Assembly (NCBI GenBank): GCA_964390905.1
Contig: CAYMLO010000023.1
Span: forward strand, 1 to 64,000
Direction: 5' to 3'
Length of the DNA stretch: 64,000 nt
Origin: JAFGLZ01 sp964390905
Lineage (GTDB): Bacteria; Planctomycetota; Phycisphaerae; UBA1845; JAFGLZ01
Both the position numbers and the translations under genes were made by a program. Below, piece by piece: positions 42,634 through 51,644 of the stretch. Under the pieces are notes generated by a model. That model was given only the letters and a program-made list of their open reading frames with translations. It searched no databases and was not told the DNA's origin. Position 1 is the first letter of the stretch, and every line of letters begins with the position of its first letter.

Positions 42634-43986
42634 ATGGAAGCGTCCGTGTTCGCTGGAATCATCCTGGCCCCCTTGGTTCTGCTCGTCGTGGGGGGCGTGA
42701 TCACCGGGCTGGTTGCGCTGTTCAGCAAACCAGGCAAGGCGGCCCGATGGATCCTTGGAACGCTGGGCGTGATCTGCGCGGTGGGACTTCTCCTCTTGGT
42801 GGCGTACCGATTCGTAAGCTATCGCACGAGCCAGAGGGCACGGATGGCCGAGATCGATCCGATCGTGGCCTACCCACACGCCATCACAGCACCCCGGCCT
42901 CACCGCCCGTCCCGCCTCCAAGACAGCCGCGTCGCGTCGGAGCACACGTCGGAAACCTGGCCCGTCGAAAACGACCCCAAGTTCAAGCCGGACGTCTATC
43001 CATCGGTCGAAACGGCCGCACGGGCGCTGGCCACCGAGGCAGCCGAGACACTTGACCGTGTCGTCCCCCGCGAAGAGGCCCCCACGAGAATCCAAATCTT
43101 CGGCGATGCAGGCCCCGATGCACTGCACGCCGCGGCGGCGGTGCTGACGCGTCCTGGCCCCGGGCCGATCGTCACGGTCGAGGCCATCCCGCCCAAGCGG
43201 GGGCCCCAGACCCGTCCTGCCGACGGGTGGACCGTCCGCATGCTGTTCGAGGTGCCGCCCATCACGAAATCCGGCATGACCACGAGGATACACAGGGCCA
43301 CGGTCCACAGCGGCAGCGGATCTCTGCGAATGCGGGTCGAGGGCCCTGCCGGAGAGTTCACACGGAGCGTCCGCTTCGTCGGCAAACCGTGGGCCGAGAA
43401 CTTCGCCGAGTTCGTCAGTCGAAACCCGCAACGGCGGTGGGTGTTGGCCACGTCAGCGCAGCCGTGCACCAGCCAGTACGACGCCGAACGGAGGGCCCTG
43501 CAGGACGCGGCCAAGAAACTCCTGCCCGAGATCCGCCGACACCTGCGAGTCCGACGGCACCCGGGCAGGGGGTCGGGCGCTCGCCCCTCCACCGAGGAGA
43601 TGCTCGCAATCATCGAGGCCACTTTGCGCGACCATCAGAGCAAGGGCATCGTGGTCGATCGGTTCGCACAACGCTTCGTCCGACCGTACGGGCAAGTCTG
43701 GCGGGAGGCGGTGCTGGTGGACGCCTCGTCGGATAGCATTAGCCGGGTGGCCAATACCCTCGATCGCGAGGTCCGGCATCGACAGCGGAGTTACGAGCAC
43801 GAGATCCGGGAGCAGAAGCGGAGCTGGCTGGAGCGTGGGCTGTCCATTGGCGCCCTGCTGGTGATGGTCTGTCTGCTCTATCTGTTCCTGAACACGGCGA
43901 CGAAGGGGTACTATCTGTGGTCTCTGCGGACGGGCGCAGTCGCGGTCGTCATCGCGGGGGCGCTGGCGGTCTTGGCCCTCATCTGA
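42634..43986 (+). CDS. Four-helix membrane protein of the kinase locus
   Basis: 450 residues, 20 bases after the kinase gene, with GGAG before ATG 42634. Two N-terminal helices (IILAPLVLLVVGGVITGLVA and WILGTLGVICAVGLLLLVAY), a soluble middle of ~330 residues, and two C-terminal helices (SIGALLVMVCLLYLFLNTAT and AVAVVIAGALAVLALI). The middle includes PSVETAARALATEAAETLDR and WREAVLVDASSDSISRVANT. No family recognised. Tight spacing suggests it is part of the same signalling complex as the kinase and sigma factor. Confidence 0.75.
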   Translation: MEASVFAGIILAPLVLLVVGGVITGLVALFSKPGKAARWILGTLGVICAVGLLLLVAYRFVSYRTSQRARMAEIDPIVAYPHAITAPRPHRPSRLQDSRVASEHTSETWPVENDPKFKPDVYPSVETAARALATEAAETLDRVVPREEAPTRIQIFGDAGPDALHAAAAVLTRPGPGPIVTVEAIPPKRGPQTRPADGWTVRMLFEVPPITKSGMTTRIHRATVHSGSGSLRMRVEGPAGEFTRSVRFVGKPWAENFAEFVSRNPQRRWVLATSAQPCTSQYDAERRALQDAAKKLLPEIRRHLRVRRHPGRGSGARPSTEEMLAIIEATLRDHQSKGIVVDRFAQRFVRPYGQVWREAVLVDASSDSISRVANTLDREVRHRQRSYEHEIREQKRSWLERGLSIGALLVMVCLLYLFLNTATKGYYLWSLRTGAVAVVIAGALAVLALI

Positions 43987-44025
43987 GCCGCACCGCTCTA
44001 CTAAGGAGACCCTCGCGACAGTTCG

Positions 44026-44970
44026 ATGAGCGACCTGAGCGAAGCCGACCGGTTCCTGCTCGAGCAGATACGGCAGGGCGACGCTGATGGCTGGCGCCAA
44101 CTCGTGGAGCGCTATCAGGGCCGTTTGGTTGCCTTTGCGCGGAGCCGACTCCGGCAACAGGCCGACGCCGAGGACCTCGTGCAGGACACGCTGATGGGCT
44201 TCCTGAAGGGCCTGGCAGACTTCCGCGGTCAGGCCAGTATCGAGACCTATCTGTTCACCATCCTGCGGCGGAAGATCATCAACTGGTTTCGGGGCCGGCG
44301 CATGACCGTGTGCCTGCTCCAGGACACGCTCGGTGGCGGCGATTCCGAAACGTCGGATGCGGGGCCCGCGCCGGCCGACCGGATGCCCGCGCCGGACCCC
44401 ACCGCAAGCTGGTACGTCCGGCGCGACGAGGCGCACGACATCCAGCGCGCCGCCCTATCCGCGGCCCTGCGGGAGCTCATCAATGGTCTCAAGGAGTCGC
44501 AGAACTTCCGCGATCTTCAGGTCGTCGAGATGCTGTTCTACTGCCAGCTTCGCAACAAGGACGCGGCCGCCATCGCGTCGCTCGACGAGAAGCACGTCGC
44601 CTTGATCAAGCACCGCTGCCTCAAGCAGATCCGCCACGACGTCCAACATCGACTTCGGGCCGCTGCGTCCGGTTTCGAGTCATCCGCGGGGCCGGCCGCC
44701 GACTTCGGCCCCGCCTCCGACGCGATCATCACCGAGATCTGGCAGGAGCACCGCCCAAGCTGTCTGAAGCGAAGCACCATCGGGGCGTACCTGCTGGGCA
44801 CGCTCGACGCGCCCTGGCGGGACTACGTGACCTTCCACCTCGAGCGTCTGGCCTGTCAGTTCTGCCGCGCCAATCTCGAAGACCTTCAACGCCAGACGGC
44901 CGATGGCGCTTCACGGTCCCTGCGCGACCGAATCATGGAATCCACGATCGGTTTCCTCAGCACGCCCTGA
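44026..44970 (+). CDS. ECF-type RNA polymerase sigma factor with C-terminal Cys/His extension
   Basis: 314 residues. Region 2 is clear: SEADRFLLEQIRQGDADGWR, then DAEDLVQDTLMGFLKGLADF and IETYLFTILRRKIINWFRGR. Region 4-like sequence lies near 145-200 (LQVVEMLFYCQLRNKDAAAI, ASLDEKHVALIKHRCLKQIR). A ~100-residue extension ends with a helix carrying HLERLACQFC (His271, Cys277, Cys280), reminiscent of zinc-binding anti-sigma domains of the HxxxCxxC type. In planctomycetes ECF factors linked to Ser/Thr kinases are well known, and a kinase with FHA partner lies just upstream. Regulation by phosphorylation rather than by a separate anti-sigma is therefore plausible (inference). Confidence 0.88.
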   Translation: MSDLSEADRFLLEQIRQGDADGWRQLVERYQGRLVAFARSRLRQQADAEDLVQDTLMGFLKGLADFRGQASIETYLFTILRRKIINWFRGRRMTVCLLQDTLGGGDSETSDAGPAPADRMPAPDPTASWYVRRDEAHDIQRAALSAALRELINGLKESQNFRDLQVVEMLFYCQLRNKDAAAIASLDEKHVALIKHRCLKQIRHDVQHRLRAAASGFESSAGPAADFGPASDAIITEIWQEHRPSCLKRSTIGAYLLGTLDAPWRDYVTFHLERLACQFCRANLEDLQRQTADGASRSLRDRIMESTIGFLSTP

Positions 44971-45030
44971 GCCAGGTCGTCGACGGAGCGGAATCAGGAA
45001 AGACAGCGCGTTCTCGGTGGGCAGATCCCC

Positions 45031-46086
45031 TCAGCCAAGCGCGCCCATGAGCTCGTCTCGGGAGAACTCGGCCACGCCCGTGAAGGCGTCGGCCGCACCG
45101 TAGAAGACCTGCAGCACATCGCCGCGCTCGACCACGCCGGTCGGGAAAACGACGTTCGACACGAATCCTTCGCGTTCGAAGTCGGCTTGGGGCGCCATGA
45201 TGGCCCCTTCGCTGTGACGCAGGATGCGTCTGGGATCCTCGAGGTCGAGCAGAAGCGCGCCCGCCGAGTACACCCCCACCTCGCCCGGCGCGGTCGGTTG
45301 ACGGTTACCGTGATAGATCTCCAGCCATCCCTGCTCGGTCCGGACCGGCGGCGTGCCGGCGCCGATCCGACCGGTCTCCCACCCCGAACCGCCGCCCAGA
45401 AAGTACTCATGACCGCCCCAATGGAGCAGATCGGGCGAACGCGCCAGCCACATCTCGGGCACGCAGAAGGGCGTGGCGGCGTTGGGCCGGTGCAGCGCGA
45501 CGTAGGTCCCGTCGATCCGCTCACCGAACAAGACGACGTCCTTGTTCTCCGGATGGAAGATCACCCCATGCCGCTCAAACGAGGCGAAATCGCGCGTGCT
45601 TGCCAGCGCCGTCGCCGCCCCGTGCCGTGAAACGGCCACGTAGGTGAAGTAGCAGGTGTCGCCGATCCGCGTAATCCGGGGATCTTCTACGCCGAACTCC
45701 TCGTAGATCGTTCGCGGCTCGAAGCGCGGTCCGCCCACCGAATCCACTGACCGGCCGTCCTTGCTACGGACCACGCGCAGATGCGAGATGAAATTCAGAC
45801 GGATCAACCCGTCGCGCTTCTGCTGCACCACGCGAGGGTCAACCGGCTCGACCTCGTCGTTCGAGACCCAATCGATGGTCAGCCCAGCATCTGGATCGAA
45901 GCGGGGCAGCCCGGTGAACCCATCCCGCCGTTCGCGCGGGCGCTCGGCCACCCGCACCAGGAGGATCACCTCGCCGTCCAGCGCGATCGCACCAGGATTG
46001 AAAGTCCCGACGACTTCGAGCAGATCATGCGACGGCTGGAGATCTCCCGGGCTCAGCAGACAGGCGTGGAACTGTCGGCGGATCAT
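45031..46086 (-). CDS. GH130-like glycoside phosphorylase or hydrolase
   Basis: 351 residues from ATG 46086; a 17-residue longer start is possible. Five-bladed propeller family as in mannosyl-phosphorylases: GTFNPGAIALDGEVILLVRV with the FNPG motif, FGVEDPRITRIGDTCYFTYV with the presumed acid Asp135 in EDPRI, and later GGHEYFLG, RIGAGTPPV, WLEIYHG and GALLLDLEDPRRILRHS. Family members phosphorolyse beta-mannosides or related oligosaccharides. It is the last gene of a minus-strand operon with a methyltransferase, a Gfo/Idh/MocA oxidoreductase and an aldo/keto reductase. Confidence 0.88.
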   Translation of the reverse strand: MIRRQFHACLLSPGDLQPSHDLLEVVGTFNPGAIALDGEVILLVRVAERPRERRDGFTGLPRFDPDAGLTIDWVSNDEVEPVDPRVVQQKRDGLIRLNFISHLRVVRSKDGRSVDSVGGPRFEPRTIYEEFGVEDPRITRIGDTCYFTYVAVSRHGAATALASTRDFASFERHGVIFHPENKDVVLFGERIDGTYVALHRPNAATPFCVPEMWLARSPDLLHWGGHEYFLGGGSGWETGRIGAGTPPVRTEQGWLEIYHGNRQPTAPGEVGVYSAGALLLDLEDPRRILRHSEGAIMAPQADFEREGFVSNVVFPTGVVERGDVLQVFYGAADAFTGVAEFSRDELMGALG

Positions 46087-46162
46087 GGGGGCGCTTGTCT
46101 CCTGTTTGTGAGGAACGGTGTCTTGGTGTCGGGGCACCGCCGAGGCACCACGGGCCTCGCCG

Positions 46163-46969
46163 TCACTTGGTGGCCAGGTTCAGCGTGAAGTCCGTCCCAT
46201 CCTGCCCCATGCCGGGAAACTCGCGCGTCTCGAGCGAGCTGAACCCCGCCTGGAGAAACATCTCCTGGAGCAGCGACCAGTGCCAGTACACGGGATGTCG
46301 AATGGTGGCGGCTTCCAGGCGTTGCTCACGGCCCTCTTCGACGAGGAACAGATGGTGCTCGTCGATGTAGTCGTTGCGGAGATCCCGCGCCAACAGGCTC
46401 GTGCACCGGACCTCGCCTTCCGTATGCGTCCACTGGATCCTGAAGCGCGGCTTCGATTCCCAGTCCTCCTCGAGCAGGTTGAGGCTGTCGCTCAGGGCGC
46501 TGCCCTCCGGCGCCCCCACGAACACCAACACCCCGCCGGGCCTCAGCGCGCCCAGGAAACCGTGAATCGCCCGCTCGAACTCCTCCCGCGTGACGACCCA
46601 AGCCAAACCGTCGTTGAAGATAGCATCGAACTGAAGCTTGGTGCGCGAGGGCAACTCGCTCCAGCGCGACGTGAAGAACTCGATCTGATGCCCCTCCAGA
46701 ACGGACAGCTCCCGGGCCTTCTCGGCCGCAAACGCACATCCGTCGCTGCCCACGACGTCGATGCCCATCTCGGACATCACGATCGTCCTGAGCCCCAGCC
46801 CGCACGCGGCATCTAGCGCAAGCTTGCCGCCGGTGTCCTCGAGGATCCGCTTCAGCGCCGCGGGCATCCCCCCCCACCGGCCTCCCCGCTCTTCGCGGAA
46901 CCCGTGGCGCCACTGCTCGAGCCGGAACCATTCCCAGCGGTAGAACGTCTCCCATTGTCTTCTATTCAT
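46163..46969 (-). CDS. Class I SAM-dependent methyltransferase
   Basis: 268 residues. Motif I is LDAACGLGLRTIVMSEMGID, followed by VVGSDGCAFAAEKARELS and FDAIFNDGLAWVVTREEFER, with LRPGGVLVFVGAPEGS as the late strand. The Trp/Arg-rich N-terminus (MNRRQWETFYRWEWFRLEQW) may form a substrate lid. Its ATG overlaps the TGA of the upstream oxidoreductase (ATGA), so the two are translationally coupled. Within a sugar operon the substrate could be a carbohydrate or a small molecule; this cannot be decided from sequence. Confidence 0.87.
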   Translation of the reverse strand: MNRRQWETFYRWEWFRLEQWRHGFREERGGRWGGMPAALKRILEDTGGKLALDAACGLGLRTIVMSEMGIDVVGSDGCAFAAEKARELSVLEGHQIEFFTSRWSELPSRTKLQFDAIFNDGLAWVVTREEFERAIHGFLGALRPGGVLVFVGAPEGSALSDSLNLLEEDWESKPRFRIQWTHTEGEVRCTSLLARDLRNDYIDEHHLFLVEEGREQRLEAATIRHPVYWHWSLLQEMFLQAGFSSLETREFPGMGQDGTDFTLNLATK

Positions 46970-48111
46970 GGCCGGGCTCCTGCCTGGTCGCGGCCTGGGG
47001 TCGCGTGGGCCAGTCTATCCGCCTCGACGGCCGTGCATAGTGACCGGTAGCCGTTCTCTTCGGTGATCCGCCGCGCGTGGTTGCGGTCCCGAATCCAGGC
47101 CGCTTGGTCCGTCATCATCGCGCGAAGCAGCTCACCGTACCGGTGCATCTTGTCGTCCCCCACCCCGTAACGCAACTCGATCATCTGATAGACGTCCAGC
47201 TCCTTGTGGCGCGCCCGACACGCCCGGTCCTTGGGCGAGTAGGCCACCGTAACGTCGAGCTGCGCGCCGTCAAACAAATCACACAGATCGCGCGTGCCCT
47301 TCTCGTCGGCGATGGCGTGGATCTGGACGCGCGTCGGCACCCATTCGTACAGCGTCACGTCCCCGCGCTCGAAGACGAGCCGCATCTCCTGGCGGTCCAT
47401 CCGGCCGGCCTGATGGAACCCGTGGTAGAAGTTGACCAACGCGGTCGGACCGTATCGCACCGTGCAGTGCACGTGCTCCTCGATCGACGTCCCCGGCCGC
47501 AGCGTCGCCTGAGCGGCCACCACCTCGCCCGCACCGAGCCAACCCTCGAACAGGTCGAAGAAGTGCACGCCGTGCTCGATGAAGATCCCCCCGCTCTTGG
47601 TGCGGTCCCAGAACCAGTGTTCGGCGAGCAGGTTCTCGTCGTTGGCGTAGTTCTCGAAGGTCCCGTGCAGCAACTCGCCCAGCACCTTCCCCGCGATCAG
47701 TCTGCCAACGGCTTCGAACACGGGGTTGTAGCGCTGCATGAGGTTGGCGATCATCAGCACGTCGCGCTCCCGCGCAGCCGCGATCATCTCGTCCGCCTCG
47801 TTGAGGTCCATCGCCAACGGCTTCTCGCAGATGACGTGCTTGCCCGCCTGCAGCGCCAGCATCGCCTGAGGGTGGTGCAGGAACGGCGGCGTGGAGATGT
47901 AGACCAGATCGATGTCCGGCCGGCGGACCATCTCGTCCACGTCAACGATGTCCGGAACCCCGAACCGTTGCGCCGCCGCGTAGGCCGCCGGCCGGTGCGT
48001 GCCCGACATCCCCACCAGCTCCACACCAGCCACCTGCGTGAAGTGCTGCAGCGCAAACAGACCGAACCCCCCGCACCCCACAACGCCCATTCGAACCGGT
48101 TCGATGCTCAT
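46966..48111 (-). CDS. Gfo/Idh/MocA family oxidoreductase
   Basis: 381 residues from ATG 48111 (MSIEPVRMGVVGCGGFGLFA); the longer upstream frame is Arg-rich antisense to the aldo/keto reductase gene and is rejected. It has the Rossmann GxGxxG-like VVGCGGFG, DLVYISTPPFLHHPQAMLAL, CEKPLAMDLNEADEM with the EKP lysine, and IFIEHGVHFFDLFEGWLG in the substrate domain. NAD(P)-dependent sugar dehydrogenase or isomerase-type role. It starts 29 bases after the aldo/keto reductase gene and its stop overlaps the methyltransferase start. Confidence 0.92.
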   Translation of the reverse strand: MSIEPVRMGVVGCGGFGLFALQHFTQVAGVELVGMSGTHRPAAYAAAQRFGVPDIVDVDEMVRRPDIDLVYISTPPFLHHPQAMLALQAGKHVICEKPLAMDLNEADEMIAAARERDVLMIANLMQRYNPVFEAVGRLIAGKVLGELLHGTFENYANDENLLAEHWFWDRTKSGGIFIEHGVHFFDLFEGWLGAGEVVAAQATLRPGTSIEEHVHCTVRYGPTALVNFYHGFHQAGRMDRQEMRLVFERGDVTLYEWVPTRVQIHAIADEKGTRDLCDLFDGAQLDVTVAYSPKDRACRARHKELDVYQMIELRYGVGDDKMHRYGELLRAMMTDQAAWIRDRNHARRITEENGYRSLCTAVEADRLAHATPGRDQAGARP

Positions 48112-48140
48112 GGTCGGCCGTCCGCCTCTGATTGTCCGGA

Positions 48141-49094
48141 TCAGTTCTTCTTCGGATGCCAGTTCCACAACGTATCGAGCGGGCCGAGGCCCTCGGACAG
48201 GGGCCAGCTCACGTCGGCCAGTCGCTGCCAGTCGGCCGGGTCGAGGTGCCAATCCATCGCGCCGAGGTTCTCGTCCACTTGCTCGGGACGAGAAGCCCCC
48301 ACAATCGGCGCGGTCACGCCCTCTTGATCCAGGACCCACCGCAACGCCGTCTGGCCCGGCGTCTTGCCGTACTTGGCCGCCACGTCCTCGACCGCCTTGA
48401 CCACCTCGAGCGTTCGAGGCAAGTGGTCGGGGTGGTACAGCCGGTTGTGCTTGCGGGGATCGTCCGGGATCTCCGACGGGTCCTTGAACCGCCCCGTCAG
48501 GATGCCCTGGCACAAGGGCGAGTAGGGAATGGTGGCGATGTCGTGCTCACGGCAGATGGCCAGGACGTCCGGCTCGATCGAACGCCATAGCAGGCTGTAA
48601 CAGGGCTGCAGGCAGTCCACGCGGGACGGATCGGCCACCTCGCTCCACTCCGGCATCATCCAGTTGGACACGCCGATGGCCCGGATCTTGCCCGCCTCCT
48701 TCAGCCGCTCCAGTTCGCCGAGGGTCTCTTCCAGGGGGATGTCGGGCGGCGGCCAGTGCTGCTGGAACAGGTCGATGTGGTCGAGCTTCATGCGTCCCAG
48801 CGATTCGTCCAGGCTCTTGCGAACGTCGTCGGGGCGGGACATGGCGTGCGTGAACTTGGTGGCGATCACGACCTGATCGCGACGTCCCTCGACCGCCTTA
48901 CCCACCAGTCCCTCAGAATGCCCGTTGCCGTAGGCGGACGCGGTGTCCAGGAAGTTCAGGCCCTGATCCATGGCATGACGAACGGTCGCGATGAACCGCT
49001 CATCGTCCGAGCTGGCCCAACCCGCCGCCTGCCAGCAGCCAATGCAAAGCCGCGTCACTTCGATGCCCGTCCGCCCCAGTGAGATCGTCTCCAT
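48141..49094 (-). CDS. Aldo/keto reductase
   Basis: 317 residues, TIM-barrel NADP-dependent oxidoreductase. The catalytic tetrad is visible: Asp50 and Tyr55 in FLDTASAYGNG, Lys80 in IATKFTH and His113 in QQHWPPPD. GVSNWMMPEWSEV and the C-terminal cofactor segment TAPIVGASRPEQVDENLGAM are standard. It leads the four-gene minus-strand operon and probably interconverts a sugar-derived aldehyde or ketone with the following Gfo/Idh/MocA enzyme (inference). Confidence 0.93.
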   Translation of the reverse strand: METISLGRTGIEVTRLCIGCWQAAGWASSDDERFIATVRHAMDQGLNFLDTASAYGNGHSEGLVGKAVEGRRDQVVIATKFTHAMSRPDDVRKSLDESLGRMKLDHIDLFQQHWPPPDIPLEETLGELERLKEAGKIRAIGVSNWMMPEWSEVADPSRVDCLQPCYSLLWRSIEPDVLAICREHDIATIPYSPLCQGILTGRFKDPSEIPDDPRKHNRLYHPDHLPRTLEVVKAVEDVAAKYGKTPGQTALRWVLDQEGVTAPIVGASRPEQVDENLGAMDWHLDPADWQRLADVSWPLSEGLGPLDTLWNWHPKKN

Positions 49095-49283
49095 CTGTCA
49101 CAGCTCCTCCCTATCGGATTCCGTCTCCCGAACAGAGTTTAGGTAAGGGCCGTGCCAAATCAAGCAGCCGACGCATCCCTCCCGAACCGGGCCGTCCCGG
49201 GCCCGGTCGATTCCGAATGCGTCGCAAGTCCGGAGGTAGCTGTAGTAATCCCCCCAACGTGCAGAACCCAACGCGACGGTGAC

Positions 49284-49871
49284 CTACCCGGTGAAGTACG
49301 GCGGTTCGTTCCCCGGCTTCCACTTGATGTTGCAGCCGATGCTCGGCTTCTGCTCTCTTCGGGTTGGCTCCCTCCCGGCAAGCAGGTCATCGAGTGCTAC
49401 CCGCACATCGAGACCGCTCACGGGAAGGTCGTTCCCTGGTCGACTGTCATCGAACTGACCGCGATAGACGAGCTTCAGATCCGCATCGAACAGGAAGAAG
49501 TCCGGCGTGCAAGACGCGGTGAATGCCCTGGCCGTCTCCTGGGTCTCGTCGTAGCAGTACGGGAACACGAAGCCAAGGTCCTCAGCCTGCACCTTGAGCT
49601 TGTCGGGCGCATCGTCGGGATAGCCATCGATTTCGTTCGAGCTGATGGCCACGATCCCCACGCCGCTATCGGCGTAATCCTTGCCGATGCGGGCAAGCTC
49701 CTGCTCGATGTGTTTGACGTACGGACAGTGCCGGCAGATGAACATGACCAGAAGCCCCTTCGGGCCGGCGGACGACTTGAGCGTCACCGTCTCGCCCGAG
49801 ACCACATCGGGCAACGAGAAGTCAGGCGCTTCGGTCCCGTGCGACAGCATGGTGGAGGCAACGAGTGTCAT
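49284..49871 (-). CDS. Thioredoxin-like (AhpC/TSA-type) family protein
   Basis: 195 residues from ATG 49871 with TAGGAG nine bases upstream; the much longer open frame extending to 51668 is antisense to the MttB-like gene. It starts with a short hydrophobic MTLVASTML and then GTEAPDFSLPDVVSGETVTL. The redox motif is CRHC in LLVMFICRHCPYVKHIEQEL. VAISSNEIDGYPDDAPDKLK, TPDFFLFDADLKLVYRGQFD and a C-terminal KPSIGCNIKWK are characteristic of a widespread thioredoxin-family group. Probably a cytoplasmic peroxiredoxin or disulfide reductase. Confidence 0.9.
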   Translation of the reverse strand: MTLVASTMLSHGTEAPDFSLPDVVSGETVTLKSSAGPKGLLVMFICRHCPYVKHIEQELARIGKDYADSGVGIVAISSNEIDGYPDDAPDKLKVQAEDLGFVFPYCYDETQETARAFTASCTPDFFLFDADLKLVYRGQFDDSRPGNDLPVSGLDVRVALDDLLAGREPTRREQKPSIGCNIKWKPGNEPPYFTG

Positions 49872-50111
49872 GGCATTCACTCCTATCAGGCCGACGAAGA
49901 CCGGCTCATGTCCTCGACGTGGTGGGCGATCGCGCGGGCGATCCCAGGCCTGCGGGCCGCAAACCCGAACCAAGCCACGTTCTCCCCTTGGATGAGCTGG
50001 GACCCGCGAGAATTCCCACACTGCATGGCTGCACCAGGCCCCGGCGACGTGCCATGCTTGACCGGTCGTCGGCCCGAGCGGATGATGACCGGCCGAGATC
50101 TGGAGGATGCA

Positions 50112-51644
50112 ATGCAGCTTCGACTGTCGGATCGGCCGCGCACGCTGAGTCATGCCGAATCGCAGCGCGTCTTCGATGCCGCCGTCGAGGTGTTCCGCAG
50201 CGTGACCGCCACCATCGACGGGCCCGAGGAGTTCATGCAGCCGCTCGCCGAGTTCGGCTGCGACATCGACGGCAAGTCCGTCCGCTTCGGCCCCAAGGTG
50301 GTCGAAGCCGTTCTGGGGCGCATTGCCGAACGCAAGGCAGAAAACGATGCCAGGTCGGCGTCGTCCGGCGACAAGCAGTCTAAGGGCGAAGAACCCGGCT
50401 TCGACCCCTCGACGTCCTACGAAGCGCCGACCCCAGACGATGATATCGCGTCGAGCCGCAGGCTGCGGCCGCAGGCTTCCGGGCAAGGCCTGATCTGGCA
50501 CGATCCATTCACCGACGAGATCCGACCGGCCACCAAGGACGACCTCATCGCGTTCTCGCACATGTGCGACGCACTGGAGATCGAGCGTGCCCACCCGACG
50601 ATTCTTCCGAACGACGTGCCCCCCGCGGTCCGGGACGTATGGACGTTCGGCCTGATCACGCTGCACAGTCGGCGGCCTTGGCGGGTCAGCGTCTACAGCA
50701 AGGAAGCCGTCAAGTACTTCGTCGAGATCGCCCGCATCGCCCTGGGTAGCACCGACGCCATCAAGCGGAACGAGGTGTTCGCCGCGAAGGTGTGGATCAA
50801 CTCGCCCTTCATGATCAGCCGGGACACGATCGACTACGCGATGGAGGCCCGTCGGCTGCTCGGCTGGCCGCTCAGCTTCGCCAGCATGCCCGTGATGGGC
50901 TCCTCCACCCCCGTGACCATCGCCGGCTGTGTCGCACAGAGCCTCGCAGAGAGCTTCATGGCCAACGCGCTGTCCCTGGCCATCGACGATCGGCTCGAGG
51001 GCCTGACCAGCTCGCCCCTCGCCTTCGACATGAAGTTCGGCGCGCCCAACGAGAGCGGTCCCGACGCCATGCTCGCCCGGATCGCCATGGTCGACGTGGC
51101 CGAGCACGTCTTCGGCGGGTCGATCCCCTGCCCCGCGATCCCGTCGACGATGGCCAAGAAGCCCGGCGCCCAGTCGGTCTTCGAGAAGTTCATGGGGATG
51201 TTCATCGGCGTCATGGGCGGGGCCCGGAGCTTCGGGGCGATGGGCAGGCTGGCGGCCGGCGACGTCGGCAGCCCCGTGCAGCTCCTCATTGACCTGGAGA
51301 TGGTTCGGGCCCTGCAGCGATTCCTCGACGGCACGACCGTCGACGATCCGCGCCTGGCCGTCTCGGTCATCCTGGACACGGTCCCGAAGGGCGCCAGGTA
51401 CCTGGAGGTCGACCACACGGCCGAGTACCTGCGGACCGAGCTGTGGCAGCACGAGCTGCTCGACAGACGAATGCCCTTCGCCTGGCTGGAGAACCCCACG
51501 ACGCTGGTCGACAACGCTCGCGAGCGGGCGTGCTGCCTGCTCGACACTTCCCCCAACCAGTGTCCCCTGACAGACGCCCAGCAGCGAGAGATCCTGCGCC
51601 TCATCGAGGAGGCCACGCGAGAGATTGCGGACGCAGGACAGTGA
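50112..51644 (+). CDS. Trimethylamine methyltransferase (MttB) family protein, non-pyrrolysine
   Basis: 510 residues. ATG 50112 is chosen because of GGAGG six bases upstream. The family signature is seen in DALEIERAHPTILPNDVPPA, MPVMGSSTPVTIAGCVAQSL and SMAKKPGAQSVFEKFMGM-like text near residue 350, plus a conserved C-terminal LLDTSPNQCPLTDAQQREIL. There is no in-frame TAG, so this is the non-pyrrolysine branch, whose known members demethylate glycine betaine or related quaternary amines with a corrinoid protein. No corrinoid protein or reductive activator is adjacent, so the substrate is open. A middle segment of ~40 residues (NDARSASSGDKQSKGEEPGF) looks like an insertion. Confidence 0.86.
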   Translation: MQLRLSDRPRTLSHAESQRVFDAAVEVFRSVTATIDGPEEFMQPLAEFGCDIDGKSVRFGPKVVEAVLGRIAERKAENDARSASSGDKQSKGEEPGFDPSTSYEAPTPDDDIASSRRLRPQASGQGLIWHDPFTDEIRPATKDDLIAFSHMCDALEIERAHPTILPNDVPPAVRDVWTFGLITLHSRRPWRVSVYSKEAVKYFVEIARIALGSTDAIKRNEVFAAKVWINSPFMISRDTIDYAMEARRLLGWPLSFASMPVMGSSTPVTIAGCVAQSLAESFMANALSLAIDDRLEGLTSSPLAFDMKFGAPNESGPDAMLARIAMVDVAEHVFGGSIPCPAIPSTMAKKPGAQSVFEKFMGMFIGVMGGARSFGAMGRLAAGDVGSPVQLLIDLEMVRALQRFLDGTTVDDPRLAVSVILDTVPKGARYLEVDHTAEYLRTELWQHELLDRRMPFAWLENPTTLVDNARERACCLLDTSPNQCPLTDAQQREILRLIEEATREIADAGQ

